Positions 12,382-23,512 of a stretch of DNA of 64,000 bases are shown here, piece by piece. Position numbers and translations under genes: made by a program. A model generated the notes under the pieces. The model was not told where the DNA came from, ran no database searches, and saw nothing but the letters and a program-made list of their open reading frames with translations. Source of the stretch: Cephalopachus bancanus (lineage: Eukaryota; Chordata; Mammalia; Primates; Tarsiidae); the NCBI GenBank assembly GCA_027257055.1, contig JAPVLO010000384.1:310001-374000 (forward strand), in the 5' to 3' direction. Positions within the stretch are counted from its first letter, which is position 1, and each line of letters begins with the position of its first letter.

Positions 12382-12674
12382 TGGGCTCAGTGGCTCAGCC
12401 TGTAATCCCAGCACTTTGGGAGGCTGAGGTGAGTGTATTGCCTGAGCTCGCAGGTTCGAGACCCGCCTGGGCAACTTGGCGAGACCTCATCTCTACAATA
12501 AATCAAAAAATTAGCCGGGCATGGTAGCACGCACCTATAGTTCCAGCTACCTGGAAGGCTGAGGCGGAAGGATCACCGGAGCCCGGCAGATCAAGGCTGC
12601 AGTCAGGAGCGGCCACTGCACTCCACTCTGGGTGACAGAGTGAGACTCTGACTCAAAAAAAAAAAAAAGAAAAA
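12382..12674 (+). mobile_element. Alu: Alu dimer inside L1
   Basis: Inserted into an A-rich part of L1 ORF1. The target-site duplication AGAAAAAAAAGGCAGC is at 12366-12381, with a copy one A shorter at 12675-12689. Confidence 0.96.
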
Positions 12675-13917
12675 AGAAAAAAAGGCAGCCAGAGAGAAGG
12701 GACAGACCACTTACTAAGGGATACCCATCAGAATTGCAGCAGACCTCTCAGAAGAAGCCCTACAAGCCAAAAGGGGTAGGGGACTCATCTTTAACATTCT
12801 TAAAGAAAAGCATTTCCAGCCACAAATTTCCTACCCCACCAAGTTAAACTTCATTAGTGAAGGAAAAGTAAAATCTTACCCAGACAACCAAACCCTAAGA
12901 GAATATTCCACCTTTAGACCAGCCCTTCAGGACACTCCTCAAGGAAATTCTAAACACAGAAATGAAATAACAGCTCTACCCATCACAAAACTATAGATAA
13001 GAATAGAGTTTACAGACCATACAAATCAATCACAAAGCCTAAAACACAAAGCAGCTTCTTAGCAACAATATGATAGGAATAACCCCCACATATCAATAAT
13101 TAATTTAAATATTAATGAACTGAATGTACCACTCAAAAGCCACAGAGTGGCAAATTGGATAAAGAAACATGATCCATCCTTTTGCTGCATTCAGGAAACC
13201 TATCTCTCTGCAAATGACAAACGAAGGCTTAAGGTAAAGGGTTAGAAAAAGATATTCCATGCAAATGGAAAACAAAAAGAGCAGGGGTAGCTATCTTTAT
13301 ATCAGATAAAGCAGACTTCAAACAAATAAAAGTTTAAAAGGACAATGAAGGACATTGCATCATGATAAAGGACTCAATTCATCAGCAAGAAATATTCATC
13401 TTGAATGTTTACACACCCAACATAGGAGCACCAAGATTTAGAAAGCAATTGCTAATTAGTCTAAGAGAGGACACAGACAGTCACACAATAATAGTGGGAG
13501 ACTTCAATATCCTGCTAACCGCTCTAGACATATCATTGAGGCAAAAAACTAACAAAGAAATCTGGGACCTAAACTCGACACTTGACCAATTTGATCTACT
13601 AGACATCTAGAGAACACTCCACCCAGTAACTACAGAATATACATTCTTCTCATCAGCACATGGAACACACTCTAAGATCGACTACATACTCAGTCATAAA
13701 TCAAGCAGGAACAAATTTCAAAGAGTTGAAATCATACCAAGCATTTTTTCAGACTACAGCAGAATAAAAATAAATATCTCTTCCAACAGGAGGCCTCAAA
13801 AGCACACAAATTTATGGAAATTGAACAAAATGCTCCTGAATGACTTTTGGTTTAACACAGATATCAAGACAAAAATAAAAAGATTCCTAGAAATGATTGA
13901 AAATAAAGACATAACAT

Positions 13918-14187
13918 GCCAGGCATGGTGGCTCATGCCTATAATCCCAGCACTTAGGGAGAATGAGGCAATAAGATTGCCTGAGCCTACAGGTTCAAGA
14001 CCAGCCTAGGCAACTTGGCAAGACCTCATCTCTACAATAAATTTTAAAAACTAGCCGGGCATGGTGGCACATGCTTGTAATTCCAACTACTTGAAAGGCT
14101 GAAGGTGAAGGATTGCCTGAGCCCAGCAGGTTGAGGCTGTGGTGTGCCACTGCACTCCAACCTGGGCAACAGAGTCAAAAAAAAAAA
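13918..14187 (+). mobile_element. Alu: Alu dimer inside L1 ORF2
   Basis: Inserted in the endonuclease-to-RT part of ORF2. Flanks AAAGACATAACAT and AAAGATGCAACAT are the diverged target-site duplication. The right arm is shortened (GTGGTGTGCCACTGC). Confidence 0.95.
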
Positions 14188-15611
14188 GATGCAACATACC
14201 AAACCTCTGGGATACCATGAAAATGATGCTGAGAGGGAAGTTATAACACTGCATGACACACCAAGAAAATACAGAGATGTCATACAGTCTACTGTGACAT
14301 TTAAGAAAACTGTAAAGGCAAGAACAAACCAACCTCAAACCTAATAGAAGGATAGAAATTAAAAAAGTAAAAGTAGAGATAAAGGAAATAGAGAAAAAAA
14401 CACAAAAAAGACTAAGTCAAAAAACTGATTCTTTGAAAGAATAAACAAGATTGACAAATGCCTGGCCAGATTAACAAAAAGAGAGAGAGAAAGAGAGAAA
14501 ATTTAAATAAGCACAATAAGACATGAAAAGGGTGATGTAACAACTGACTCTGAAGAAATACAAAACATTATCAGAGATTAATATGAACAACTATATGCAT
14601 ATAAGCTAGAAAACCTAAAGGAAATGGATAAATTCCTGGAAACACACAACTTCTGTTCCTTAAAACAGGAAGAAATTGAAGCCTGAAACAGACCAATAGC
14701 AAGCCAAGAAATTAATTCAGTAATAAGAAAACTTTCTGCCAAAAAAAGCCCTGGACCAGATGGATCCTCAGCTGAATTCTATCAGATGTACAAGGAAGAG
14801 CTGATGTCAATCCTAATGAAAGTATTCCAAACAATCAAAAAGTAAGGAATTTTATCTAGTTCATTCTATGAAGCCAATATCATCCTGATACCCCCAAATG
14901 GCAAAGACTCAACAAGGGAAGAAAACTACAGCCCACTTTTCCTGATAAACATAGATGCAAACATTCTAAAAAGGATTCTAGCAAATTGCATCCAACAGCA
15001 CATTTCAAGCATCATTCATCATGACCGGATGAGCTTGATTCCTGGGATGCAAAGCTGCTTCAACATACGCAAATCAATACATGTAATCCACCACATAAAC
15101 AGGCATAAGACCAAGAACCTCATGATTATCTCAAAAGATGTAGAAAAAGAATTTGATGAAATCCAACATCCCATCTTGATAAAAACTTTCAAACACCTAG
15201 GCATTGAAGGAACATTTTTCAAAATAAAAAGAGCCATCTATGACAAGCCTGCAACCAATATCACACTTAATAGGCAGAAGCTGGAAGCATTCCTCCTAAG
15301 CACTGGCATACGACAAAGATGTCTACTCACACTATGCCTATTCAACATACTCAGACCTAGCCAGAAAAATTAGGCAAAAGAAAGAAATTAGAAGCATCCA
15401 AACAGGAAAAGAGGTAGTTAAATTATCTCTCTTCACAGATGATATGGTTCTATACCTAGAAAACCCTATAGATTCTGCCAAATATCTCTTAGTACAGATA
15501 AACAACTTTGCTATAGTCTCAGGATACAAAAGCAGTGTGCAAAAATCAGTTGCCTTTCTATAGACCAACAATAAACAGGCTGAGAACCAAATCAAAAACA
15601 CGATCCCATTC

Positions 15612-15612
<1 letters not shown>

Positions 15613-15651
<39 letters not shown>
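15613..15651. repeat. (CA)n microsatellite
   Basis: About 19 uninterrupted AC dinucleotides lie within the L1 ORF2 relic. Confidence 0.97.
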
Positions 15652-15656
<5 letters not shown>

Positions 15657-16520
15657 CATATAACCAAAGAGGAGAACGATCTTTACATGAGCACTACAAA
15701 ATATTGCTCAAAGAAATCAAAGACAACACAAACAAATGGAAGAACATTCCATGCTCATGAATTGGAAGAATCAATATCATCAAAATGTCCATACTACCCA
15801 AAGCAATCTACAGATTCAACACAATCCCTATCAAACTACCAGCAACATTTTTCATAAACTTAGAAAAAACAATGCTGAAATTCAATACTGAAATTCATAT
15901 GGAAGCAATCCCCAACAAAAAGAACAAAGCTGGTGGCATCACACTCCTGGACTTCAAACTTTACTATAAGGCTACAGTGACCAAAACACCATAGTGTTGG
16001 TTCACAAACAGACATATAGACCAATGGAATGTGATAGAGAACCTGAAAATAAAACCACAGACCTGCCACCAACTCATCTTAAACAAAGCTGATAAAAGCA
16101 AACATTAGGAACAGGAAATCCTACTTAGCAAATGGTGCTTGGAAAACTGGAAAACTACATGCAGAAGAATGAAACTGGACCCCTGTCTATCATCATATAC
16201 AAAAATTAACCCAAAATGGACTAGGACTTAAGTGTGAAACTTCAAATTATAGGAATCATATAAACCTCAAACTATAAGAATTTTAAGCTAGTTCAACCTC
16301 TGTGGAAAGTAGTTTGCAGAGTTCTCAAAGAACTAAAAATAAGTTATCATTCAACCAGCAATCTCACTTCTAGGAATACACCCAAAGAGCATAAATTACT
16401 CTACCAAAAAGACATCTGCATACATATGTTTACCACAGCACTGTTCACAATAGTGAAAACATGGAACCAACCCAGATGTCCACTGAAAGTGGACTGAATA
16501 AAGAAAACGGGATATATATA

Positions 16521-17081
16521 TGATGAGGGAATTCCCAAAATGGAATTATTTTTTGGCAGGCAGGCCCCTTGTAGTATGGATTTCCCACACCAGGTAAGTG
16601 TTCTAAGAACTCATTGACATCAGTGTACCGGATAGCATTGTTGTGAAAGATTGTATTTGGCTTCAGTGAATTTTTTTTTTTAATATTCTTTCAACCTGTT
16701 AGCCATTTCATGTCAGGTGATTTATGAGCACACCTGCCCACACTCCACAGCAGTTTTTGACCAAAAACGGCATGACCCCCATGCCCCACTCTTCTGTTCA
16801 TCCAACCTCACCCCAAGTGACTTTTTTTCTTTCCCCGGATGGAAAAACATCCTCAAAAGAAAACCTTTTGCCGATGTATAAGAGCTGAAATAAAAAACAA
16901 CTGAAGCATGAAAAGACATCAACATTGAGTTCAAGAACTGTTTTGAGCAGTGGAAAAAGCATCTCGATAGGTGTATTGCATCAAACAGAGAATACTTTGA
17001 AAATGACTGAAGATTAAGCATGTAGAAATAAGTATACTTTTTTAATAAATAAATTCCAGATTTTGGGGGGACCCCCTCTTG
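16521..17081 (+). mobile_element. Non-autonomous mariner derivative, copy 1
   Basis: This 561-bp element sits in the L1 ORF2 tail between TA dinucleotides (16519-16520, 17082-17083), the usual mariner target duplication. Imperfect terminal inverted repeats are visible: GAGGGAATTCCCAAAATGGA at the left, and the complement of TCCAGATTTTGGGGGGACCC at the right. The right half (about 16715-17010) still resembles the C-terminal part of a mariner transposase, including a DNAPAHT-like start, the region around the third catalytic Asp, and an FEQWKKHLDRCIAS-like end, but with stops and a frameshift. The N-terminal two thirds are missing. Copy 2 at 57377-57948 has the same layout. It needs transposase from elsewhere. 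The mariner subfamily is not identified. Confidence 0.85.
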
Positions 17082-17460
17082 TATGCTATAGAACACAAAA
17101 CAACCATAACAAAGAACAAAATCCTGTGCTTTGCAGCAACATGGATGCAGCTGGAGACCATCATACTAAGTAAATTATTACAGAAACAAAAAACGGAATG
17201 CCACATGTTCTCACCGATAGGCGGGCACTAAGCGTTGAGCATACACAGGGACAGGGATAGGAACAACAGATGCTGGAAACTGTTAAAAGAGAGAAGGATG
17301 AAAGGAGGATAAGGGATACAAAACCAACCATCAGGTACTACGGGGAGGGTCATCAGAAGCCCAAACCTTGCCCTCAAGCAATATGTTTATCTCACAAATC
17401 GTCACATGTGCTCCATGGCTCTAAAAATAAAAGAATAATCATAAATAAAAATAAAAAAGA

Positions 17461-17769
17461 GATGATGCTCAATCAACGAGAGGAGATGTTCCAGCAAATC
17501 TCTTCCATTGTCCTCAATAAACCACAAAACAAATATTTCTTGAGAACCTACTGAATGCAAAACACTATGGGTATTCTACCTTGCCTGAGTCAACAGGAAA
17601 ACATACGCCTTGGCATGACCACATGTTAGTGCTATGATGGTTTGCTTTTCCTGTCAGTGTGGAAGTCAATCGCTTAGGAAATTGACTTAGTAAAAACATA
17701 TAATAATTGCATTGAGCAGATGACATAAATAAGATAGAAAAATAACTTACTTTTTTAAGAAATTCATTT
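17461..17769. other. Unassigned single-copy DNA
   Basis: A short stretch between the L1 tail and the next Alu. Nothing was recognised. Confidence 0.45.
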
Positions 17770-17785
17770 TGAAAATACATTTGGG

Positions 17786-18080
17786 CCAGGTGTGGTGACT
17801 TACGCCTGTAATCCCAACACTTTGGAAGGCGGAGGCAAGAGGATTGCCTGAGCCCAGGGGTTCAAGACCAGCCTGAGCAACTTGGTGAGATCTTGTCTCT
17901 ACGATAAATCCAAAAAGTAGCTGCATGTGGGGGCGCACACTTGTAGTTCCAGCTACTTGGAAGACTGAGGCAGAAGGATCACCTGAGCCCAGCAGGTTGA
18001 GGCTGCAGTGACTGTGAGCATGCCACTGCACTCCAGCCTGGGTGACAGAGTGAGACTCTGACTCAAAAAAATAAAAAGAA
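17786..18080 (+). mobile_element. Alu: Alu dimer
   Basis: A full sense dimer with a perfect 16-bp target-site duplication TGAAAATACATTTGGG at 17770-17785 and 18081-18096. Confidence 0.97.
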
Positions 18081-18371
18081 TGAAAATACATTTGGGTTCT
18101 TTCGGTAACTTTTAGGTAAATCTAAAATTATTTCAAAATAAAAAGCTAAAAATACATCATGGCAAATATGCAAAAGCAGAAAAGCACTGAGATATCAGCT
18201 GATCTTTTAAAATGTTTATCTCCAAGTCGATTAAAATCCTAAGAACCTGGAAATTCAGGATTCCGCCTGCCTTCTCTGACCTTCACCCCTGTCACAGTAC
18301 AGGAAATGAAGGAGAAATTGCAGGCAAAGAGAATTTTTCACAACAGGCGGATTATTAAAGATCTTCGACTT

Positions 18372-18649
18372 GCTGGGCCTGGTAGCTCATGCCTGTAATC
18401 ACAGCACTTTGAGAGACCAAGGAGGACCACTTGAATCCAGGACTTCAAGATCAACCTAGGTAAAGTAGCAAGATCTTGTCTTCACAAATACACACACACA
18501 CAAAATCCAGTATGGTGGCACCCACCGACTCAGGAGGGTGAGGCAGGACTGCCTGAGCCCAAGAATTCGAGGCCACAGTGAGCCATGATTGTGCCACTAC
18601 ACTGAACACGGGCGACAGGGTGAGACCTTGACTCAAACATTAAAAAAAT
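18372..18649 (+). mobile_element. AluJ: Older AluJ-like dimer
   Basis: A diverged sense dimer without the local linker signature. Its right arm reads CCACAGTGAGCCATGATTGTGCC, as in AluJ. A short CA run sits in the linker (18488-18501). Confidence 0.85.
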
Positions 18650-18654
18650 TAATT

Positions 18655-18757
18655 TTTCTTCTGAGGAACTCAACAAGGCAACCCCCTTGGGTTCCCTTCC
18701 ACTGTGGGAGCTTTTCTGTCCTCTTAATAAATCCTACTTAAGGAAAAAAAAAACTTA
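18655..18757 (+). mobile_element. Possible LTR 3' end with poly(A)
   Basis: A segment with CCTTGGGTTCCCTTCCACTG, then CTCTTAATAAATCCTAC and a 10-A run, resembles the R-region end of a retroviral LTR copied from polyadenylated RNA. It is short and has no clear target-site duplication. Confidence 0.35.
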
Positions 18758-19021
18758 ATGAAATATTTTGTAACTTGTAATTGAACATGATTTTAAGAGG
18801 ATTTAGCCAAAGGACCAAGTATTGTGTGTGGATCCGCTGGACGACTGATCTGTGGCATTTCATTCAGCAGCGAGTGTCACTTCTCCGTCTCATCTTCAAA
18901 ATCATGAAACTGCACTTGTTCAGAAGTTGCAAGCTGGTGACCCGGTGGCCCTATCCAGCCTGTGGACATATTCCATTTGCCCAGCATGCTTTTTAAAATT
19001 GGAAAATTTCACATTCAAATT

Positions 19022-19317
19022 CTTTTTTTTTTTTTTTTTTGAGTCGGAGTCTCACTGTGTTTTCCAGGCTGGAGTGCAAGTCCACACTCATGGCCACCCC
19101 AGCATTGACCTGCTGGGCTCCGGTGAGCCTTCCGCCTCAGCCTTCCGCGTAGCCAGAATTACAGGCACGCGTCACCATGTGGCCAGCTAATTTTTGATTT
19201 ATTGTAGAGATGAGGTCTCTCCAAGTTGCCTGGCCTGGTCTCGAACCCAGGGACTCAGGCCATCCTCCTGCCTCGGCCTCCCAGCTGGGATGACAGGCTG
19301 AGCCACCGAGCCTGGCC
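19022..19317 (-). mobile_element. Alu: Alu dimer, antisense
   Basis: A T-run of about 19, then right and left arms. Flanks TTCACATTCAAATTC and TTCACACTCAACTCC are the diverged target-site duplication. Confidence 0.96.
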
Positions 19318-19332
19318 TTCACACTCAACTCC

Positions 19333-20221
19333 TGATTTCTCTTTAAAAAATTGTAAGATTGGCAATACCGGGCACATGTGCCCATGCAGCAGCAAAATGC
19401 AAGGTGTAGACTCCAGGATTGTGTCATCTATCTGACTTCTTTGGTGCAGTGGGTTACCTGTCAATCCTCCTTCCACCCTAACATTCTAACATTAGGTTCA
19501 GCCCTGAAGCAAAAGGGCCATCTAACCCATTTCAGCCTTGGTTCCGTTTGAGTATGGGATGATAATGATACCTGGCTACCACTGGAGCTCTGGGGGGACG
19601 AAAGGAAAGAGTGCATAGTGACCCCTTAGCACAGTGCCACGCATGCAGAAGGTGCTTAATAAATAAAGAGACAACAACAGACAACGATGGTGGACACAAC
19701 GACTCAAATACCTCTCTCTAAGGACCAGTCCAATCTCAGTCAAAATTAATGTGAATTCTTCTCTTCCAAATGCAGCAATGATCCTATCCAAAAGCCAACT
19801 GTTTGCCTCTCATTTGTAGATACATTTTGCTCGGCTATGACTAGACAGTCTGGAATTCCCAAATGAAATTCTCCAGTTCAAGAAAAACAGCGTGCTTGGG
19901 GTTCTCCACCTCTGGTTGAACAAGCTACCGACAGAAAACCTGCGATGAGCTTTGATCCTGGTCATTGCACTTGCTAAACACATAGCTGACCATGGGTTAT
20001 TTTAGTGAAACACAAATAGCCACCTTCACAGAGAGCTCATGCCAGGCTGTCTTCTCATTCATACAAGAGCCACAGATGAGCCCACACAGGAACCCTCAGG
20101 AGCTTCTGTCATGGGTGTCCTGCCTCCCCACTTCACGTTGCTCTATGGTCAGTCTAACCCCAGCCCCCCACAAAGATCCATTTCCTCAGCCACTCCCGTC
20201 ACATGCTAGATTACCTTATTA
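19333..20221. other. Single-copy DNA with one MIR
   Basis: Apart from the MIR at 19530-19685 I recognise nothing. No coding signal is evident. Confidence 0.45.
19530..19685 (-). mobile_element. MIR: MIR, antisense
   Basis: The order of words matches the MIR core in antisense: TGGGATGATAATGATACCTGGCTAC, then CCTTAGCACAGTGCCACGCAT, then AAGGTGCTTAATAAAT. Confidence 0.78.
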
Positions 20222-20642
20222 ATAATGGAGCTTCTATTCACAGTAGCAAAAACATGGAACCAACCATGCTGCTCATCGAAGCTGGACTGGATAAAAAAAT
20301 GTGATGCATATACACAATGGAATATTGTGGACAAATATATGGACTTTGCAGCAACTTGGATGGCTTTAGAGTCGGTCATACTCAGTGATCTATCCCAGAA
20401 ACAAAGAACAGAGTACCACAGGTTCTCACTCATCAGCAGACCTTGAACAATTATTATAATACTATAAGAAAGGGATTGGCAGTAGTGGGAAATTGTTGGG
20501 GAGTGGGTGAGATTGGCAGTTGAGGGAAACTGCCAGGGGAGGGAGGGGCACACCTCATCAACAAGGGTCCCTGCATCATCAACATTTGTATACCTAACCC
20601 TGAATTGTACCCCGCATCTTTACAATAAAAAAAAGAAAAAGT
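20222..20642 (+). mobile_element. L1: L1 3' end, 5'-truncated
   Basis: The last about 200 bp of ORF2 (translating with AKTWNQP and LSQKQRTEYH-like segments) are followed by the 3' UTR and a tail at about 20628-20640. The 3' UTR holds a hairpin (20514-20535) next to a G-rich tract (20536-20548). The same 3' UTR type recurs at 34491-34722. Confidence 0.93.
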
Positions 20643-20890
20643 TTTCACAAAAGTGTTTTTTGTGTCAATCCTCTGCTCAAAATTCTAGAGTCATTTGCTG
20701 TTTTCCAAAATAAACTCCACACTTCTACAAGACTCAGGTTTGTCAAGCTTTTCACCCTCTTCCCATCCTTCCGCGGAGAACCCTGCACTCCAACCATGCC
20801 CTGCTTATCTCTGTTCGCTGGATGCACACCTTTTCTGGGGACCTCTGGACATCTGGGCCTTTGAGCCTCTATCTCTCTCCTCCCTACACC

Positions 20891-21174
20891 TTTTTTTGGT
20901 CAGAGTCTCATTCTGTCACCCAGGCTGGAGCGCAGTGGCGTGCTCACGGCCACTGCAGCCTCAACCTGCTGGGGTCAGGTGTTCCGCCTCAGTCTCCCAA
21001 GTGGCTGGTGTTACGGGCATGTGCTGTCATGTCCGGCTAATTTTTTTAATTTATTGTGGAGATAAGGTCTTGCTTGATTGCCCAGGCTGGTCTCGAGCTC
21101 CTGGGTTCAAACAATCCTCCCCACTCGGCCTCCCAAAGTGCTGGGATTACAAGCGTGAGCCACCACATCTGGCC
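20891..21174 (-). mobile_element. Alu: Alu dimer, antisense
   Basis: A full antisense dimer. The left arm keeps GCTGGTCTCGAGCTCCTGGG, closer to AluJ than most neighbours, so probably an older copy. Confidence 0.95.
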
Positions 21175-21280
21175 CTCCCTGCGCTGTCGACCCCTTTCTT
21201 CCACAGGTCTCAGCTCCAGCACGGCTTGCTCTCTCCTGGAAGTTTCCTTGGGAAAACTTTGCCGCTTCTTTCTCACTCTT

Positions 21281-21563
21281 TTTTTTTTTTTTTGAGTTGG
21301 AGTCTCACTCTGTCGCCCAGACTGGAGGGCAGTGGCCGCTCCCAGCCACCGCAGCCTCGCCCTGCTGGGCTCCGGCGATCCTTCCGCCTCAGCCTTCCAA
21401 GTAGCTGGAACTACAGGCGTGCGCTATCATGCCTGGCTCATTTTTTATTTATTGTAGAGATGAGGTCTCACCAAGTTCCCAGGAGGGTCTCGAACCCGTG
21501 GGCTCAGGCAATCCACTCACCTCAGCCTCAGCTGGGATTACAGGCTGAGCCACTGAGCCCGGC
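21281..21563 (-). mobile_element. Alu: Alu dimer, antisense, young form
   Basis: A perfect 14-bp target-site duplication TCTTTCTCACTCTT lies at 21267-21280 and 21564-21577. The right arm has CGCTCCCAGCCACCGC, the younger form in this genome. Confidence 0.97.
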
Positions 21564-21579
21564 TCTTTCTCACTCTTGC

Positions 21580-21712
21580 TGAGCATCGCTCACACTTAAC
21601 GATGGCTGCCTGCATGTGAGCTTCTTGAAAGCAGGAAACATGTTTTACTTGTTTTACTGCCAGCACCTAAAACAATGCCTAACACATTGTAGGCAACACA
21701 ATTACCTGGTTT
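21580..21712 (+). mobile_element. L2: L2 3' end relic
   Basis: GTGAGCTTCTTGAAAGCAGG, then GCCAGCACCTAAAACAATGC and ACACATTGTAGGCAACACA follow the order of the L2 3' end. Confidence 0.65.
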
Positions 21713-22884
21713 TTGTTTGTTTGTTTCCTTTACATTATTCTAAATTTTAAAAGTGTGGGGTACAATTCAGGGTTAGGTATACTAATGTTCATTGTGCAGG
21801 TACCCTTGTTGATGAGGTGTGCCCCGCTTCCCCAGGCAGACTCCCATGACTGCCAGTCCCACTTCTCCATCCCCTTCCTGGCAGTTTTCCACTCCTGCCA
21901 ATTCTTTTCCTATAGTATTGTGATAGTTGTTCAAGGTCTGTTTATGAGTGAGAACATGTGATACTCAGGTCGTTGTTTCTGTGAAAGATTGCTCAGTATT
22001 ATAGACTCTAAGTCCATCCAGGTTGCTGCAAAATTCATGATTTTGTTCTTTTTTAATTTTGTTTTGTTCTGTTTGTTTGTTTTTGAGTTGGAGTCTCACT
22101 ATGTCACCCAGACTGGAGTGCAGTGGCCGCTCCTGGCCACCGCAGCCTCGACCTGCTGGGCTCCGGCGATCCTTCCGCCTCAGCCTTCCAAGTAGCTGGA
22201 ACTACAGGTGCACGCTACCAAGCCCAGCTCATTTTTGATTTATTGTAGAGATGAGGTCTGGCCAAGTTTTCCGGGCAGGTCTCGAACCCACGGGCTCAGG
22301 CAATCCACTCACCTCAGCCTCCCAAAGGCGCGGGATTACAGGCTGAGCCACTGAGCCCGGCTATTTTGTTCTTTTTTATAGCTGTGTAATATTCCATCGT
22401 GTATTTAACACCACTTTTTAAAATCCAGTCCTCTTTGGATGGGCAGCACGGTTGGTTCCATGTTCTTTCTACTGTGAACAGTGCTGCGATAAACATACAT
22501 CTGCAGGTATCCTTTTTATAGAGTGATTTGAGTTCTTCCGGGTATATTCCCGCTAGGGGGATTGCAGGGTCATATGGAAGGTCAATTTTCAGATCTTTTA
22601 GGAACTGCCACACTGTTTTCCACAGAGGTTGTAGGAATTTACACTCCCACCAACAGTGGAGAAGTGCTCCCTTTTGGCCGCATCCTTTTCCAGCATCTGT
22701 TGTTTTTTGAGTTATTAATGATGGCCATCCTGAATGGAGTTAGGCAGTATCTCGGTGTAGATCTAGTTTGCATTTCTTTGATGACTAGTGGGGCTGAGCA
22801 TTTTTTCATGTATCTGTTGGCTTCTCATATATCTTCTTTTGAGAAATTTCTATTCATATCACAATTATCTGTTAAATGTTGAAT
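21713..22884 (-). mobile_element. L1: L1 3' end, antisense, split by an Alu
   Basis: The antisense 3' UTR begins near 21725 after a T-rich start (complement of the A tail) and continues into the ORF2 C-terminal region up to about 22884. On the minus strand the frame at 22314-22613 gives [17 protein letters not shown] and KTWNQP-like segments typical of L1 ORF2. An Alu at 22056-22362 interrupts it. It is 5'-truncated. Confidence 0.93.
22056..22362 (-). mobile_element. Alu: Alu dimer inside antisense L1
   Basis: A perfect 16-bp target-site duplication ATTTTGTTCTTTTTTA lies at 22040-22055 and 22363-22378. The left arm has the younger GCGCC variant in place of AGCAC but keeps the full left arm. 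Confidence 0.97.
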
Positions 22885-23160
22885 ACATGGGGTAGCTCAG
22901 CCTGTCATCCCATTACTTTGGGAGAGGCTGAAGCGAATGAATTGCCTGAGCCCAGTAAGTACAAGACCGGCCCCGGGCAACTTGGTGAGACCTCGTCTCC
23001 ACCATAAATCCAAAATTGGCCGGGCGTGGTAGCACATGCCTCAGAAGGCTGAGGCAGAAAGAATGCCGGAGCCCAGCAGGCCGATGGTGGGGTGGCCGTG
23101 AACGTGTCACTGCCCTTCAGCCTGGGTGAAGGAGTGAGACTCCACCTCAAAAAAAAAAAA
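22885..23160 (+). mobile_element. Alu: Alu dimer with internal deletions
   Basis: The head is shortened (GGGGTAGCTCAGCC) and the right arm lacks the GTAGTTCCAGCTACTTGG segment. GTTGAAT flanks it at 22878-22884 and 23161-23167. Confidence 0.93.
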
Positions 23161-23167
23161 GTTGAAT

Positions 23168-23512
23168 CCTTGGACCTGCTGAGCTCCTATAGCAAATATA
23201 TTTGCAGATTCAATTCTGCAAAGTCACAAGGCTGCTCTCATAGACACTCTGACTAATTGGCTATATATATATATATATATATAATATATATATATATCCT
23301 GAAAGGGTTTAGTCTTTTTGCCTCAGCATAACCATTAGAAAGTATTCAGACATTCTTCTGCAGGACAAACAGCAGCCTATTCCATCCCCACTAAGCAAAT
23401 CTCCTTCAGATGCAAGACTAGGACTGCCCAACCATTCATGGTTTTGCATAATCATCTGTAGTAAACTTTTAGGTTCTTTGTCAAGACTGAAGATCAAAGA
23501 TCACCCTTTGGC
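23168..23512. other. Unassigned DNA with a (TA)n tract
   Basis: An imperfect (TA)n lies at 23262-23297. Otherwise nothing was recognised. Confidence 0.5.
23262..23297. repeat. (TA)n microsatellite
   Basis: About 18 TA units with one interruption. Confidence 0.95.

Larger units (their letters stand above)
11578..17460 (+). mobile_element. L1: L1 retrotransposon, 5'-truncated and dead
   Basis: A sense L1 runs from within ORF1 to its A-rich tail near 17424-17460. ORF1 coiled-coil sequence lies at 11838-12068, followed by the ORF1 segment with NLWLIGIPEGE at about 12150-12185. ORF2 endonuclease sequence, including a VGDFN motif, is at about 13100-13900, and reverse-transcriptase sequence at about 14590-15560. 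The expected active-site FADD reads FTDD (about 15431-15442). Stops and frameshifts are many. Two Alus (12382-12674, 13918-14187) and a mariner derivative (16521-17081) are inserted, and a (CA)n has grown at 15613-15651. Near 16280 about 400 bp of the normal ORF2 C-terminal part appears to be missing. The 5' UTR and start of ORF1 are absent. Confidence 0.93.

Noticed and set aside
13362..13610. Open frame with an endonuclease-like motif, a possible gene
   Set aside because: It is an ORF2 remnant of the dead L1 at 11578-17460, with stops on both sides.
20695..21582. The longest open frame (295 codons, plus strand)
   Set aside because: It runs through two antisense Alus and the short DNA between them. 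Antisense Alus often lack stops, and the peptide is Alu-derived throughout most of its length.
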